From: Thermoguttaceae bacterium
GTDB lineage: Bacteria > Planctomycetota > Planctomycetia > Pirellulales > Thermoguttaceae
Assembly (NCBI GenBank): GCA_025060325.1
Contig: JANXBW010000036.1
Coordinates: 1 to 39,972, forward strand
Direction of reading: 5' to 3'
Length of the DNA stretch: 39,972 nucleotides
Below, in pieces: positions 17,781-26,120 of this stretch (position 1 is the first letter of the stretch; each line of letters starts with the position of its first letter). The translations under genes were made by a program, and so were the position numbers. A model generated the notes under the pieces. It was not told the origin of the DNA and did not search any database. It was given only the letters and a program-made list of their open reading frames with translations.

Positions 17781-18531
17781 CTTGCTAGTCCCCTACCCTC
17801 ACGATGCACAGCTCTTGCAAAACCGGCTTGTTAAGCCAAGCTGTGCAACCTGCATGCCCAATCTTGGCGCATACTCCGTTCTCGTAGGTGGCAATCCTTA
17901 GGGAAGCACCAAGCTGGACAACACCCGTCCCCCCACCATTGCTGCGAGCCGGCGAGCCTAAATCTTTAGACCTAGCGCCCCGCCCAAACACGCCAGTTCG
18001 CGATGTCCGCCGGCGACCGGTCAAAGTTATCATCCTTGATCCTAGTCACCGCCCAAAAGGGGTCAAGCATATGGCGAGAAAATTTTTCGTTATTTTTTGC
18101 AAGAAACCGTTGACAGGGCCCGGGAGCTGATTTCGCCCTCGACATATTTGCAACGTCAGGGTTTTGAGACACAGGCACGTTCGCACGGGAACTCTCCTTG
18201 GCAGGGGCATTGGACGGGGCCTTGCTAACCGCGGTATTTGTCGAGAAAGCGAAATGGCAAAACGTCGCAACGCCATAGCTCCCTAGCCCGTGCCCGGGCT
18301 TCTCAGCGATCCAGCCGAAGTGTATTTTCACCCCAGCACCCCGTGGCAAAATTGGCAAAGCGAATGCCGCGGGACGGTTCCAAACTACCCCGATTGAACA
18401 ATTGGATTGCGGGTAGATGGGCACATACCGGCGGTGGTGAGACAACCTCGTCAACTGCCGCCCCCGGCCACGTGTCCCAGAGCCCCAAGACCCATCTCAG
18501 GGTGGCTAGGTGAGCGGCATGAGAGTACAAG

Positions 18532-18600
18532 ACAGGTTCCGGCCAAGTCCCAACCACGATTTGAACTGGTGGCCCCGAAATGTGGCTTAGCCGAACCTGT
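18532..18600. repeat. Long-range inverted repeat enclosing a smaller hairpin
   Basis: ACAGGTTC plus GGC (18,532-18,543, one bulged C) pairs with GCCGAACCTGT (18,590-18,600), an 11-bp helix closing a 46-base interior. Inside, CCAC (18,554-18,557) can pair with GTGG (18,569-18,572). The size resembles a tRNA, but the T-arm and acceptor positions do not fit on either strand. A structured RNA element is possible. Confidence 0.35.
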
Positions 18601-18720
18601 GAGGCGCCGCGCGCTGGGGTGCCTCGAGTAGTAGCAGAAGGCGCCAGAAAAGGAATAACTGTAAAACCCCGCGCCGCGGAGCACCTTCATTGGCTCACTT
18701 ACGTGAACGGTGTTTGCCAA

Positions 18721-18748
18721 CCCGCGTCGATTAACAATCGAAAGCGGG
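18721..18748. repeat. Two-step hairpin
   Basis: CCCGC/GCGGG (18,721-18,725 with 18,744-18,748) closes an internal loop, then CGATT/AATCG (18,728-18,732 with 18,736-18,740) closes a three-base loop. Both stems are perfect. No T-run follows on either strand, so a terminator is not supported. Confidence 0.4.
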
Positions 18749-18962
18749 CACACGCTGAGTCGCGAATCTTCGTCATGAACCTTTCGAAGTGTTCAGAATT
18801 GCGCACGGCGGGCTCGGAACCCCCCTAAGATGAGCACACGCCCATCCGAAAGATATTAGAATATATAGCAGCCTCCCCGGCGATTTACATGACTGCTTTC
18901 GGCGAAGCCCCACACTTACAGCTGCTGCACCAGCTCGAGCCACCAAGCTAAACCCATTGCCT

Positions 18963-18984
18963 GGCTCCGGCTTAGCCCGGAGCC
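18963..18984. repeat. Perfect 8-bp hairpin
   Basis: GGCTCCGG (18,963-18,970) is the reverse complement of CCGGAGCC (18,977-18,984), with a six-base loop. It lies in the gene-free stretch and lacks a T-tract. Confidence 0.4.
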
Positions 18985-19188
18985 CCGGGTCACTTTGCAA
19001 CTTAAGCAGCCAATCAGGATGCTCCATTCCACACAATCCATCAGTTAACCCAGGCATTTAAAACTTGGCGGCCCAAGAAAAGCTGTCTCCGGAGTCTCCG
19101 TCGTATTCAACTTCAGAGTTAACGACCATGCGCTTCCGGAGAGCCGACCCACGGCTTCCTGACCCACTAGTTTGAAGGCCGCCCACGA

Positions 19189-19208
19189 GAGGCCGCGGCC
19201 GTGGCCTC
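19189..19208. repeat. GC-rich 6-bp hairpin
   Basis: GAGGCC (19,189-19,194) pairs with GGCCTC (19,203-19,208) around an eight-base GC-rich loop. It may be chance in GC-rich DNA; listed because it is one of several in the same gap. Confidence 0.25.
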
Positions 19209-19619
19209 GGATATATCCACCTAGTAACTCTCGGCGCTGGAAGGTTAGCTCCAGGCAAAGCCTTGCCGGGGTTGCCTCCCTAAACGCGCAAAAGCTACCC
19301 GTAAGTCAGGTTAAGAGGCGGCATAGGTACCGCAAGAGTGCGCGGCGCAAACTCAAACCTTCAGGTCTCGATCAACGACTTTGCCATGAGCGACGGAAAC
19401 TTAGTCCGCTCATCAACATGCCCTAGACCCATAACCGAACCGGCAGTCGACGTGGCTAGGCAAAGCGAATCCTCATGCTTTCGCTCACTTCGTCTTAGTT
19501 GATTAAATCCCCGAGACACAGAGCGTCAGCATGGACCGAAGCAGAACCAATCGTCGTGAGAAAGCACAACCTTAACACTTTGTACGTCTCTGTCGATAAT
19601 CCTCCCACGCCTAATCTGG

Positions 19620-19638
19620 CCTAACCACGAAGGTTAGG
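19620..19638. repeat. Inverted repeat CCTAACC-ACGAA-GGTTAGG
   Basis: A perfect 7-bp stem with a five-base loop, located 19 bases before the ATG of a possible 53-aa ORF. Its CTAACC/GGTTAG core recurs in the inverted repeat at 20,791-20,827, so the two may be copies of one element or sites for one factor. Confidence 0.4.
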
Positions 19639-19657
19639 TACCCACCACTAAGGGAGG

Positions 19658-19819
19658 ATGCAGCCGAACCCCGCTGATGCTGGACGAACCAAGTCGACGC
19701 CGAATTTAAAGCACCGGTGCGACGAGCCCGCGAACGTGCAAACGACCACAACGGCAATCGCCATCGAAGTTAACGAAGTCTACGAGGGCGAAGAGGAAGA
19801 CTCCGGCTGGGGCAAGTGA
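19658..19819 (+). CDS. Possible small acidic-tailed protein (53 aa), unproven
   Basis: An open frame from ATG 19,658 to TGA 19,817-19,819 encodes 53 residues that start MQPNPADAGRTKS and end in a strongly acidic tail (EVYEGEEEDSGWGK). Third codon positions are about two-thirds G/C, similar to real genes here. GGGAGG directly touches the ATG, which is too close for a normal ribosome site; an in-frame GTG lies 26 codons in. I do not recognise the protein. It could be real, a relic, or chance. Confidence 0.22.
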   Translation: MQPNPADAGRTKSTPNLKHRCDEPANVQTTTTAIAIEVNEVYEGEEEDSGWGK

Positions 19820-20790
19820 GTTGGAACTGCCAAAAATTAAGCTCATCGACAATCGGCCCCAAGCGACGTGGAAGATACTTGCCGGGTCGCTCTTTCCACG
19901 GCCAAGACGGAAGGCGAGGGGGTCACATGCCCCGGCCGGCATGCCGGACCTAGAAGCAAAGAGCGCAAACGTTGTGTCGAGTACGCTTATGTCCTGTGAT
20001 CAAAGCCGCGCGGGCTAAGCGTACAATGAGGAGGCAAGTCGCCTGTAGGGACACCCAGACCTCAGACCGCCGCGGTACGGCCATCGCGACCCTACTTTGA
20101 ATGGGCGATGCATCGAAAGAAAGCTCAGAATCATTCAGCGGTTTGTTCGATAACCGCAAGAAGCCTTCTTAATCGCTCAATGCAAATTCTTGGTAGCATC
20201 GTGCAAGGCAGCTTCTTTGGAGATGCTCTGCAACACTCACGTTGGCCTGCTTGGCCCCGCTTACCAAGCCCCATTGCGCGAATATTTTTCCACACCTGTT
20301 AAGACCAGGAATTTGTTTTTTTTAACGTTCGCCCTTTCTAACCCTCATCTCGCCAACCAATCCTCCTTCGCCAGTGACATCACGTTCTGTGGCCATCCGC
20401 GGCTTCTGCTACGCCCGCCCCGGCGGTTTTACCCATGACATCCCCAGTGAATGACTAACGAAGCCCTGGCGGCAGCCTGACGTCCCGGAAACCGTCACTC
20501 ATCACCCTCGGCCCACAGGACACCCCCTTGTTGAAACAACCGGCCTTGGAGAACTGCTCTACGGACTAAGCCTGCCCGAGGAAGGTATGCGTGGCCAGCT
20601 TCAGACGCCGGATACCCCGGCCTCGACCATCTTCGTCTCGTCAAGAAATTCCCGTAGCCTGAATTGACGCATTCTCAGATACACACAATGCGTACGTTTC
20701 TCATTGCGTAACCGCAAGCACCCACCTTTCGCCCTAACTTAGAATTCGAAGCTAAGCAAGAGGGGCACCGCCCCCGGCGTCGGAAAAGAG

Positions 20791-20827
20791 GCGACTAACC
20801 GTCCTTGTAAGACCCGTGGTTAGTCGC
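20791..20827. repeat. 10-bp perfect inverted repeat
   Basis: GCGACTAACC (20,791-20,800) is the exact reverse complement of GGTTAGTCGC (20,818-20,827), with a 17-base interior in which GTC and GAC can also pair. It lies about 260 bases downstream of the ribulokinase stop (minus strand). There is no T-run. It shares the CTAACC/GGTTAG core with the repeat at 19,620-19,638. Confidence 0.45.
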
Positions 20828-21082
20828 ATGAAATCGCGGGTAAGTCCACCCGGTCAGGGACATTAACCAACGTCCTCAGTTGATATTGAAACTGCCGCAA
20901 ACGAAAAGCCTAAGGAAGGGTTGTGGGCAAAGCCTGTCGGAGCGCGCCCCTGGTGAAACGTCCCAGGGCCGCCTGAGGCCACCCAATTTCTACGCCTAGG
21001 AGAGACGTGTCCCCCGCCTGGAAAAAGGCGCGTTTCCAAGCCTCGTCCGCCGCAAAAATCCGGGGAATTGCTGGCTCCGTCG

Positions 21083-22780
21083 TCAACTCCTGCGCACGCG
21101 GTCGCGGATTTCGATAAGGCGTTTCATCACGGGATACAAGGTCCCAGGAAAGTTCGGCGTGCCAAAAGCGTCGTGGAGCAAACGATAAAGCTCAAACAGC
21201 TCTCGGTAGACCTCTGCGTGGCGGCGGTTGGGTCGGTAAATCTTCGTCGGCGTGCCGCACATCTTCCGTTGCGCAGCTTCCGTGCTGCGATATACACCCC
21301 CGACCACCGCCCCAAAGATCGCTGCCCCAAGGGCGCAGGTTTGGCTGGAACGCGCAATCCGGATCGGGCGGTTGAGAATGTCGGCATAGACCTGCATCAC
21401 AAATGGGTTTTTCTCGGCAATACCGCCACAGGCCACCACCTCTTCTACTTTCAAACCGAATTCTTCGAAACGACGGATGATCACAAGCGCCCCAAATCCC
21501 GTCGCCTCGACAAGTGCTCGGTAGACCTCAGGGGCAGTGGTATGCAAGGTCTGACCTACGAGGAGTCCAGTAAGCAGTGGATCGACAAGGACCGTTCTGT
21601 TCCCGTTGTTCCAATCCAGAGCCAACAGGCCACTTTCGCCCGGCCGGAGTTTCTCCGCCTCCCTGGTGAGATTTTCCAAAACATCCCCTTTCGTGGTGAA
21701 TCGGCCGGGGGCCAAATGATTACCAAACCAATTAAAAATGTCCCCCACAGCGGACTGGCCGGCCTCAAGGCCGTACATTCCAGGAATGATCGACCCAGGC
21801 ACAATCCCGCACAGCCCGGGGATGTCGGCCAGCTGCTCGGTCATGGGCACGACCATCATGTCGCAGGTACTGGTCCCGACGATCTTAACCATCCGTCCGG
21901 GCCGAATCCCTGACCCCACCGCGCCCGCATGGGCATCAAGAAGCCCCACGGCCACAGGGATTGCCGGGGGAAGTCCCATCTTTCGGGCTAAATCTGGCCG
22001 AAGTTTTCCCGCCTCTTGGTCGGCTGTCCGGGCAGGATGCGCATACCGGTCACGTACGGTTGCAAGCCGGGGGTCAAGACTTTCAAGGAATTCGCGGCTC
22101 GGCAAACCTCCCCAAGTGTCGTTGTACATTGCCTTATGCCCGGCGGCGCAGATGTTGCGGGGCATCGTGGCCGGATTAAGATTTCCCGTCATGTAGGCCG
22201 GAATAAAATCGGAAAGCTCCACCCAGGCATAGGCCGCCTCGAAGACCTTGGGGTACTTGCGAGCGCAGCGGAGAATCTTGGACCAGAACCACTCGGAACT
22301 GTACGTTCCCCCGCATTTTGCCAAATAAGGCTCGCCCCGCGACCGGGCACGCTCGGTAATCTCGGCCGCTTCGGCATAGGCGGTATGGTCTTTCCACAAC
22401 CAGGCCATAGCGCCCAAGTTGTCCCGCCAGCGTCCATCAAGGGCAAGCGGTAGCCCTGCCTCGTCCACCGGAAGTGGGGTCGACCCAGTGGTATCAACGC
22501 CAATACCCACCACCGCTGCGGGGTCAAAACCCCGGTGCGACTTGGCTTGGCGGAGAGCAGCGGCAACGGCTTTGGTAAGGCCTTCCACGTAGTCGGCTGG
22601 ATGTTGCCTCGCCAGATTGGGATCCTTGGGATCGGTTAGAACGCCGTCCTTCCCCCGACGATAGCGCCAAACGGCGGACGCGATTTCCTCTCCGGTGGCC
22701 ACGTCTACTATCAGGGCCCGGACACTGTTTGTCCCGAAGTCAATCCCAACCGAGAACTGGCGAGACTTTTGGGTGGCCAT
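21083..22780 (-). CDS. araB: FGGY-family carbohydrate kinase, ribulokinase type
   Basis: A 565-residue sugar kinase that most resembles ribulokinase, which phosphorylates L-ribulose to L-ribulose-5-phosphate in L-arabinose catabolism. The N-terminus carries the FGGY phosphate-1 motif (GIDFGTNSVRALIVD). Further marks are GIGVDTTGSTPLPVD, the segment GRWRDNLGAMAWLWKDHTAYAEA typical of AraB, AVGLLDAHAGAVGSG, KIVGTSTCDMMV and the C-terminal ATP site VVACGGIAEKNPFVMQVYADILNRPI. Length matches AraB (about 550-570). I chose ATG 22,780 because GGGAGG lies just upstream; a TTG at 22,798 in the same frame is less likely. It follows the LuxR-type gene by 138 bases. Other FGGY substrates (D-ribulose, xylulose) cannot be fully excluded. 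Confidence 0.9.
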   Translation of the reverse strand: MATQKSRQFSVGIDFGTNSVRALIVDVATGEEIASAVWRYRRGKDGVLTDPKDPNLARQHPADYVEGLTKAVAAALRQAKSHRGFDPAAVVGIGVDTTGSTPLPVDEAGLPLALDGRWRDNLGAMAWLWKDHTAYAEAAEITERARSRGEPYLAKCGGTYSSEWFWSKILRCARKYPKVFEAAYAWVELSDFIPAYMTGNLNPATMPRNICAAGHKAMYNDTWGGLPSREFLESLDPRLATVRDRYAHPARTADQEAGKLRPDLARKMGLPPAIPVAVGLLDAHAGAVGSGIRPGRMVKIVGTSTCDMMVVPMTEQLADIPGLCGIVPGSIIPGMYGLEAGQSAVGDIFNWFGNHLAPGRFTTKGDVLENLTREAEKLRPGESGLLALDWNNGNRTVLVDPLLTGLLVGQTLHTTAPEVYRALVEATGFGALVIIRRFEEFGLKVEEVVACGGIAEKNPFVMQVYADILNRPIRIARSSQTCALGAAIFGAVVGGVYRSTEAAQRKMCGTPTKIYRPNRRHAEVYRELFELYRLLHDAFGTPNFPGTLYPVMKRLIEIRDRVRRS

Positions 22781-22918
22781 AGCCCCTCCCTTTATCAACG
22801 CAGCAGGAAAAGGCGTTTACAAACAAGCATTCCTTCCCGCCGTGAGCCGTGGTCAGCAAAAACCCCAATCAACCAGGCCGTTGACTAACACAGCAAACCC
22901 GAACGCTGTTAAGCTCGG

Positions 22919-23182
22919 CTAGTTCCAGCCGTCGTTCTTTCGGCCGGAGAGTCGCTTCTCCTCCTTTGTCAACTTGTCATTAAGCGGCGAAATGCGGAGC
23001 TTGATCGCCCATCGGGTCAAAAGCGCCACTTTATCTGTGCCCAACCGAGCCATGGCGGCACTTTTGTGATTATCCACAGTGCTTGGAGAGAGCTTGAGAA
23101 TCCGGGCAACTTCGCGAACGCTGCATCCTAGGCTTAAGAGACGAACGACCTGCTTCTGCCGCGGAGTTAGTTCTTTGGCCAT
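22919..23182 (-). CDS. Stand-alone LuxR/GerE-type HTH regulator
   Basis: An 87-residue protein consisting mainly of one GerE-type DNA-binding domain: LTPRQKQVVRLLSLGCSVREVARILKLSPSTVDNHKSAAMARLG (about 5-48), with the canonical LTPRE-like start and the recognition helix STVDNHKSAAMARLG. A short basic tail follows (EEKRLSGRKNDGWN). There is no receiver, PAS or autoinducer domain. ATG 23,182 is preferred over an upstream start at 23,221 because the HTH begins right after it and GAGGGGAG lies 6 bases upstream. It has its own promoter (23,262-23,290) and precedes the ribulokinase gene on the same strand, so it may regulate that gene or the pilus genes upstream; neither is shown. Confidence 0.88.
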   Translation of the reverse strand: MAKELTPRQKQVVRLLSLGCSVREVARILKLSPSTVDNHKSAAMARLGTDKVALLTRWAIKLRISPLNDKLTKEEKRLSGRKNDGWN

Positions 23183-23697
23183 GGCAGACTCCCCTCGAAT
23201 CCCCCAAATCAGAACCCCCAAGGACCGGAAAAGGGAAAGAAGTCATTTGCTAGGCTCCAAGTTTATAACTAAAAAGGCAGTCCTTTTCAACTACCTAAGA
23301 TGAACGAGTAAGCGGGAAATTACGGATAGAAGGGTGGGGGTGAAGTCGATTGAACAGCCTGGGGCAAATCGACCGCGGCAATACGTCAGGGATGCCGTGC
23401 GAAACAGGAGACTTCAGAAAAAACAAGCGGGCCGAAGAACGTGCAAACCTTGGGAAAGCTTGCTCGCGCGGAACTACGGTCAGTCGGAGTGGCTTCCTAA
23501 AGAGCCGCCTTCGGTTTGAAATCTCTTAATCATGAAAGCGACAACCGTGCCCTTGCCCGCCCCCGGTGAGTTCCGGCTTTGACTTCTCCACTTTGAGGCC
23601 ACGCGATCCGGTTGAAAATAAAGTCCTTTCAGGTTGCGAAGGCGCTAATGTGTCCTAGCTTCGCCTGGCCGGTTCGATCTCCGGCCGCACTCTCCGA
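23183..23697. other. Gap between cpaB and the LuxR-type gene
   Basis: Apart from the promoter at 23,262-23,290 I see no gene here. I also find no convincing terminator after the cpaB stop, so transcription from the pilus genes may run into the LuxR-type gene. Confidence 0.5.
23262..23290 (-). promoter_or_regulatory. Sigma-70-like promoter of the LuxR-type gene
   Basis: On the minus strand, -35 TTGAAA (23,285-23,290) and -10 TATAAA (23,262-23,267) are separated by exactly 17 bases. The expected start would give a leader of roughly 70 bases before ATG 23,182. This is the best-matching housekeeping promoter I see in the window. Confidence 0.65.
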
Positions 23698-24810
23698 TCA
23701 AGCGCCGGAGTCGGTTGGCGCGCTATCATCCGGAGGCACAGGCGCCTGCGACGGCGAACCTACGCTGGCCTGGGTTGTCGCCGCTGGGGGGCTGGATGCA
23801 GGTTGCGGCAAATCGCCCCCTTCGGAAGCGCTCCGGAATACGTCCTCTTCCTCAACCCGCCATGCAAGCTGGAGAGCTTGTCCCGTGGCCCTTTCTTCCT
23901 CGGGTTTGGTGCTCGAAACCAATTTCAGACGCCGCACCTGGCTTCCTTCGATCAAGCGGACCTCCCACGTCTCCGAGGGCTCGGGAAGCTCATTCTCCGG
24001 CTCCGTTTGTTGTTGGACGGGGGTGACCACCGAGTGTGCCGGCCAAGCCGGGGTTACTTCGTTCGCCGCCATTTCCGGGCCCATTACCGCCCCAAGGTCG
24101 CGGGGACTGGAGCCGGGCAGTTCCACCACGCTATCGTCCGCGTGGCTCCGTAGCGAAAGCCTAATCGAACCTAACTCTGTAGCTAACATCAGGATTTCCG
24201 CCTGTCGCGGAGTCACAAGGAGCGAAACACTCCGTGCGGCAATCGACCGTTTGTTTTCCGCCTCCTGAAGGTCGAATTGGTCCCCCACGGCGAAGACTTT
24301 CACGTCTTGCAGCACCGTGCGAGTTACTGTCTCAGGAATACCCCGCTGGAGGTTTCGCTGGATGAAAACAAGCAAATCCACGCGGTCCCCTGGTCGTATA
24401 AGCCGGCCAGCACCGATAACCTCATCCACTTGAACCGACACCACCCGGTACCCGGGAGGAATGTGCTCGGTGGGGTCGACCGCTGCTTCCCCTTTGGCTA
24501 GGAGCTGGTTTTCCAGGATAGGGGTGTTTGCGTAAATCCGGGTTTTGGGCCGGCGCCCGAGAACCCGCTCAGCCTCCCTAATGGCGGCGGCCGGAATTTT
24601 ATTTTTCGGCCACGGCTCGGTGCGGATCATCTGCTCCGTGATCATGTCGCCCATTGGAATATCCTGGGCGGCAACGATGATCGGAACGAATTCCACCGGC
24701 CCGGCAGAAGCCAACCCGTTCCGCTTGCTAAGCGCTCGCGTCACTCCCACCGAGGCAATTAGTCCGCAAGAAACGGCAATGCCAAGAAGAATAAGAGAGC
24801 GGTTTCGCAT
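23698..24810 (-). CDS. cpaB: Flp pilus assembly protein CpaB/RcpC
   Basis: Periplasmic Tad-pilus assembly protein of 370 residues from ATG 24,810 (GGAAGG five bases upstream; a GTG four codons earlier is in frame). It has an N-terminal membrane helix (SLILLGIAVSCGLIASVGVTRAL), then the SAF domain (PIIVAAQDIPMGDMITEQMI... PWPKNKIP). The CpaB signature follows around GYRVVSVQVDEVIGAGRLIRPGDRVDLLVFI, with the RcpC-like region DVKVFAVGDQ... VSLLVTPRQAEILMLATELGSIRLSLR. The last 120 residues are Pro/Ser/Ala/Glu-rich and look disordered, longer than in most CpaB. It lies 141 bases after the TadE-like gene. CpaB works with the CpaC secretin, which is not in this window. Confidence 0.92.
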   Translation of the reverse strand: MRNRSLILLGIAVSCGLIASVGVTRALSKRNGLASAGPVEFVPIIVAAQDIPMGDMITEQMIRTEPWPKNKIPAAAIREAERVLGRRPKTRIYANTPILENQLLAKGEAAVDPTEHIPPGYRVVSVQVDEVIGAGRLIRPGDRVDLLVFIQRNLQRGIPETVTRTVLQDVKVFAVGDQFDLQEAENKRSIAARSVSLLVTPRQAEILMLATELGSIRLSLRSHADDSVVELPGSSPRDLGAVMGPEMAANEVTPAWPAHSVVTPVQQQTEPENELPEPSETWEVRLIEGSQVRRLKLVSSTKPEEERATGQALQLAWRVEEEDVFRSASEGGDLPQPASSPPAATTQASVGSPSQAPVPPDDSAPTDSGA

Positions 24811-24951
24811 GGGACCTTCCACCTCGCGTTTATGTTGAGCTTACGTTAATTTCAACCGAAAGCGGACGTGCATCACCTCTTCTGGTGCTTTCCACGACGG
24901 GTAACTCCCCGCAAATGTGGAGATCGCATCCGGGTGTTCCAACTTGCCAAA

Positions 24952-25545
24952 CTAAATCGTTTCCCGCCGCATCACCGTTGTCGCCTGCAGGGTGATATTG
25001 CCAAGAAAAATGGGCGTGGGAAGCCAACTGACGTCGCGGAACCGGACGCTCACTGTCACCGACACTGGGGCCCCCGCCGCAGCAGAAGACGGAGGATCCG
25101 GTTCGATGATGATCTGGGCATTCCGAACCCCTGCCGGCACAAGAATCGCCTGCGCCCGGGCACGGACCTCCTGTCCAGTCGAACCATCAAGCACGGCAAT
25201 CCGAGCGCCCTCCCGGGAGGCATTGGTGATTACCTGTTGGACCATCACCATTCGCCCAAACTCGATTATGCCGATAACAAAGAGGAAAAATACGGGAGCG
25301 ACAATAGCGAATTCGACAACGGCGGCTCCGGTTCGGCGGAAATGGCTTGGCTGGCCACCATCCGACCGGCCCCGTTTGACCAGGACCTTCGTGGGGTTTC
25401 CAGCAGGTCCGTCAAGAGGATTTCGTGCACACAAAAGCCCCGGCCTATCGGGGGCAATACAGCCGAAAATCGCCGGGCGAAAGCCCACCCGCGTGTGAAC
25501 ATGCCAAAAGCTTGCGGACAAGAGGGCATGTCTTCGATCGCTCAT
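24952..25545 (-). CDS. tadE: TadE-like pseudopilin/minor Tad protein
   Basis: TadE-family protein with the diagnostic segment RTGAAVVEFAIVAPVFFLFVIGIIEFGRMVMVQQ (Gly-x4-Glu cleavage context with a following hydrophobic helix) at about residues 71-104. It is followed by TNASREGARIAVLDG, as in most TadE/TadG proteins. The start at ATG 25,545 overlaps the prepilin peptidase stop as ATGA, which favours translational coupling. That leaves about 70 residues before the TadE motif, unusually long; a GTG at KVLVKRGRSDGG nearer the motif is the alternative. It should be processed by the prepilin peptidase encoded just upstream. Confidence 0.88.
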   Translation of the reverse strand: MSDRRHALLSASFWHVHTRVGFRPAIFGCIAPDRPGLLCARNPLDGPAGNPTKVLVKRGRSDGGQPSHFRRTGAAVVEFAIVAPVFFLFVIGIIEFGRMVMVQQVITNASREGARIAVLDGSTGQEVRARAQAILVPAGVRNAQIIIEPDPPSSAAAGAPVSVTVSVRFRDVSWLPTPIFLGNITLQATTVMRRETI

Positions 25546-26120
25546 GGTAGCATCCCTTGGTAGAGAAGATAGCTGATGCAACCAAGCGCGATGGGAATCC
25601 CATATGGCAAAAGAATTGCCTGCCGTTTACGCTCTGACGCCAACTTTGCGAGAAGCCTTACGTCCCGAACAAACAAAATCTCGGCCGCGATCAGTCGCAT
25701 ATTCATCACAAATTGGCGGAACTGTCCCCGATAAACAGCAAGCAGAAGGGCCAGGAGTCCGCCGCAAAGGACCGATGCCACAAACGCCCACAAAGTGTGC
25801 TGGGCACCGATCCAAGCGCCAACACCGGCAAGCAATTTGACATCACCGGCTCCCATACCGCCGATCGCATAAAGGGGGATTAGAAGTGCCAGGCCTACCA
25901 GCGTACCTAGGATGCTTGCCCAAAGCCCCGCCCAACCAAAAACCATTCCCCCCACTGCCCACCCGGAGAAAATCATCGGAAAGGTAAGCCAGTTGGGCAC
26001 CCGGAGTGCCAGCCCGTCGATGAGCGCACCAGCTATGAGAAAAACGGTCACAATCCACGCTGCCATCGGCACTACAAGTGCCCCGTCCAACGAAGGATGT
26101 GCAGAAATCGTCGACAGCAT
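25542..26120 (-). CDS. tadV: A24-family prepilin peptidase (TadV/CpaA type)
   Basis: A 192-residue aspartic membrane protease that cleaves Flp-type prepilins and TadE-like proteins. The two catalytic aspartates are visible: Asp35 in IAGALIDGLALRVPNWLT and Asp93 in the GxGD motif GGMGAGDVKLLAGVG. About six hydrophobic segments are present and there is no N-terminal methylase domain, as in the TadV/CpaA group. It overlaps the downstream tadE by four bases (ATGA). The natural substrates are the pilin at 27,008-27,190 and the TadE-like protein. Its ATG has only a weak, distant ribosome site (GAGAAGGG about 15 bases upstream). Confidence 0.92.
   Translation of the reverse strand: MLSTISAHPSLDGALVVPMAAWIVTVFLIAGALIDGLALRVPNWLTFPMIFSGWAVGGMVFGWAGLWASILGTLVGLALLIPLYAIGGMGAGDVKLLAGVGAWIGAQHTLWAFVASVLCGGLLALLLAVYRGQFRQFVMNMRLIAAEILFVRDVRLLAKLASERKRQAILLPYGIPIALGCISYLLYQGMLP

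Larger units (their letters stand above)
17781..21082. other. 3.3 kb gap without a recognisable gene
   Basis: Between the wecA start and the ribulokinase stop I find no ORF with a recognisable domain, a good ribosome site and plausible composition. The longest frames (e.g. 17,972-18,454 minus) give proteins rich in Arg, Pro and Ser typical of shadow frames. No tRNA, SRP, tmRNA or RNase P pattern was found. The region does contain several inverted repeats listed separately (18,532-18,600; 18,721-18,748; 18,963-18,984; 19,189-19,208; 19,620-19,638; 20,791-20,827). It could be a decayed region, one or more structured RNAs, or simply spacer. The promoter for the long minus-strand run should be near its left end. 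Confidence 0.6.

Noticed and set aside
17972-18454. 160-codon minus-strand open frame upstream of wecA
   Set aside because: No known motif, Arg/Ser/Ala-rich, weak start context; kept as part of the gene-free block.
18530-18602. tRNA-sized closed helix with a TTCAAAT-like loop
   Set aside because: The loop lies in the middle of the element and the expected T-stem has mismatches on either strand; no D-arm or anticodon arm fits.
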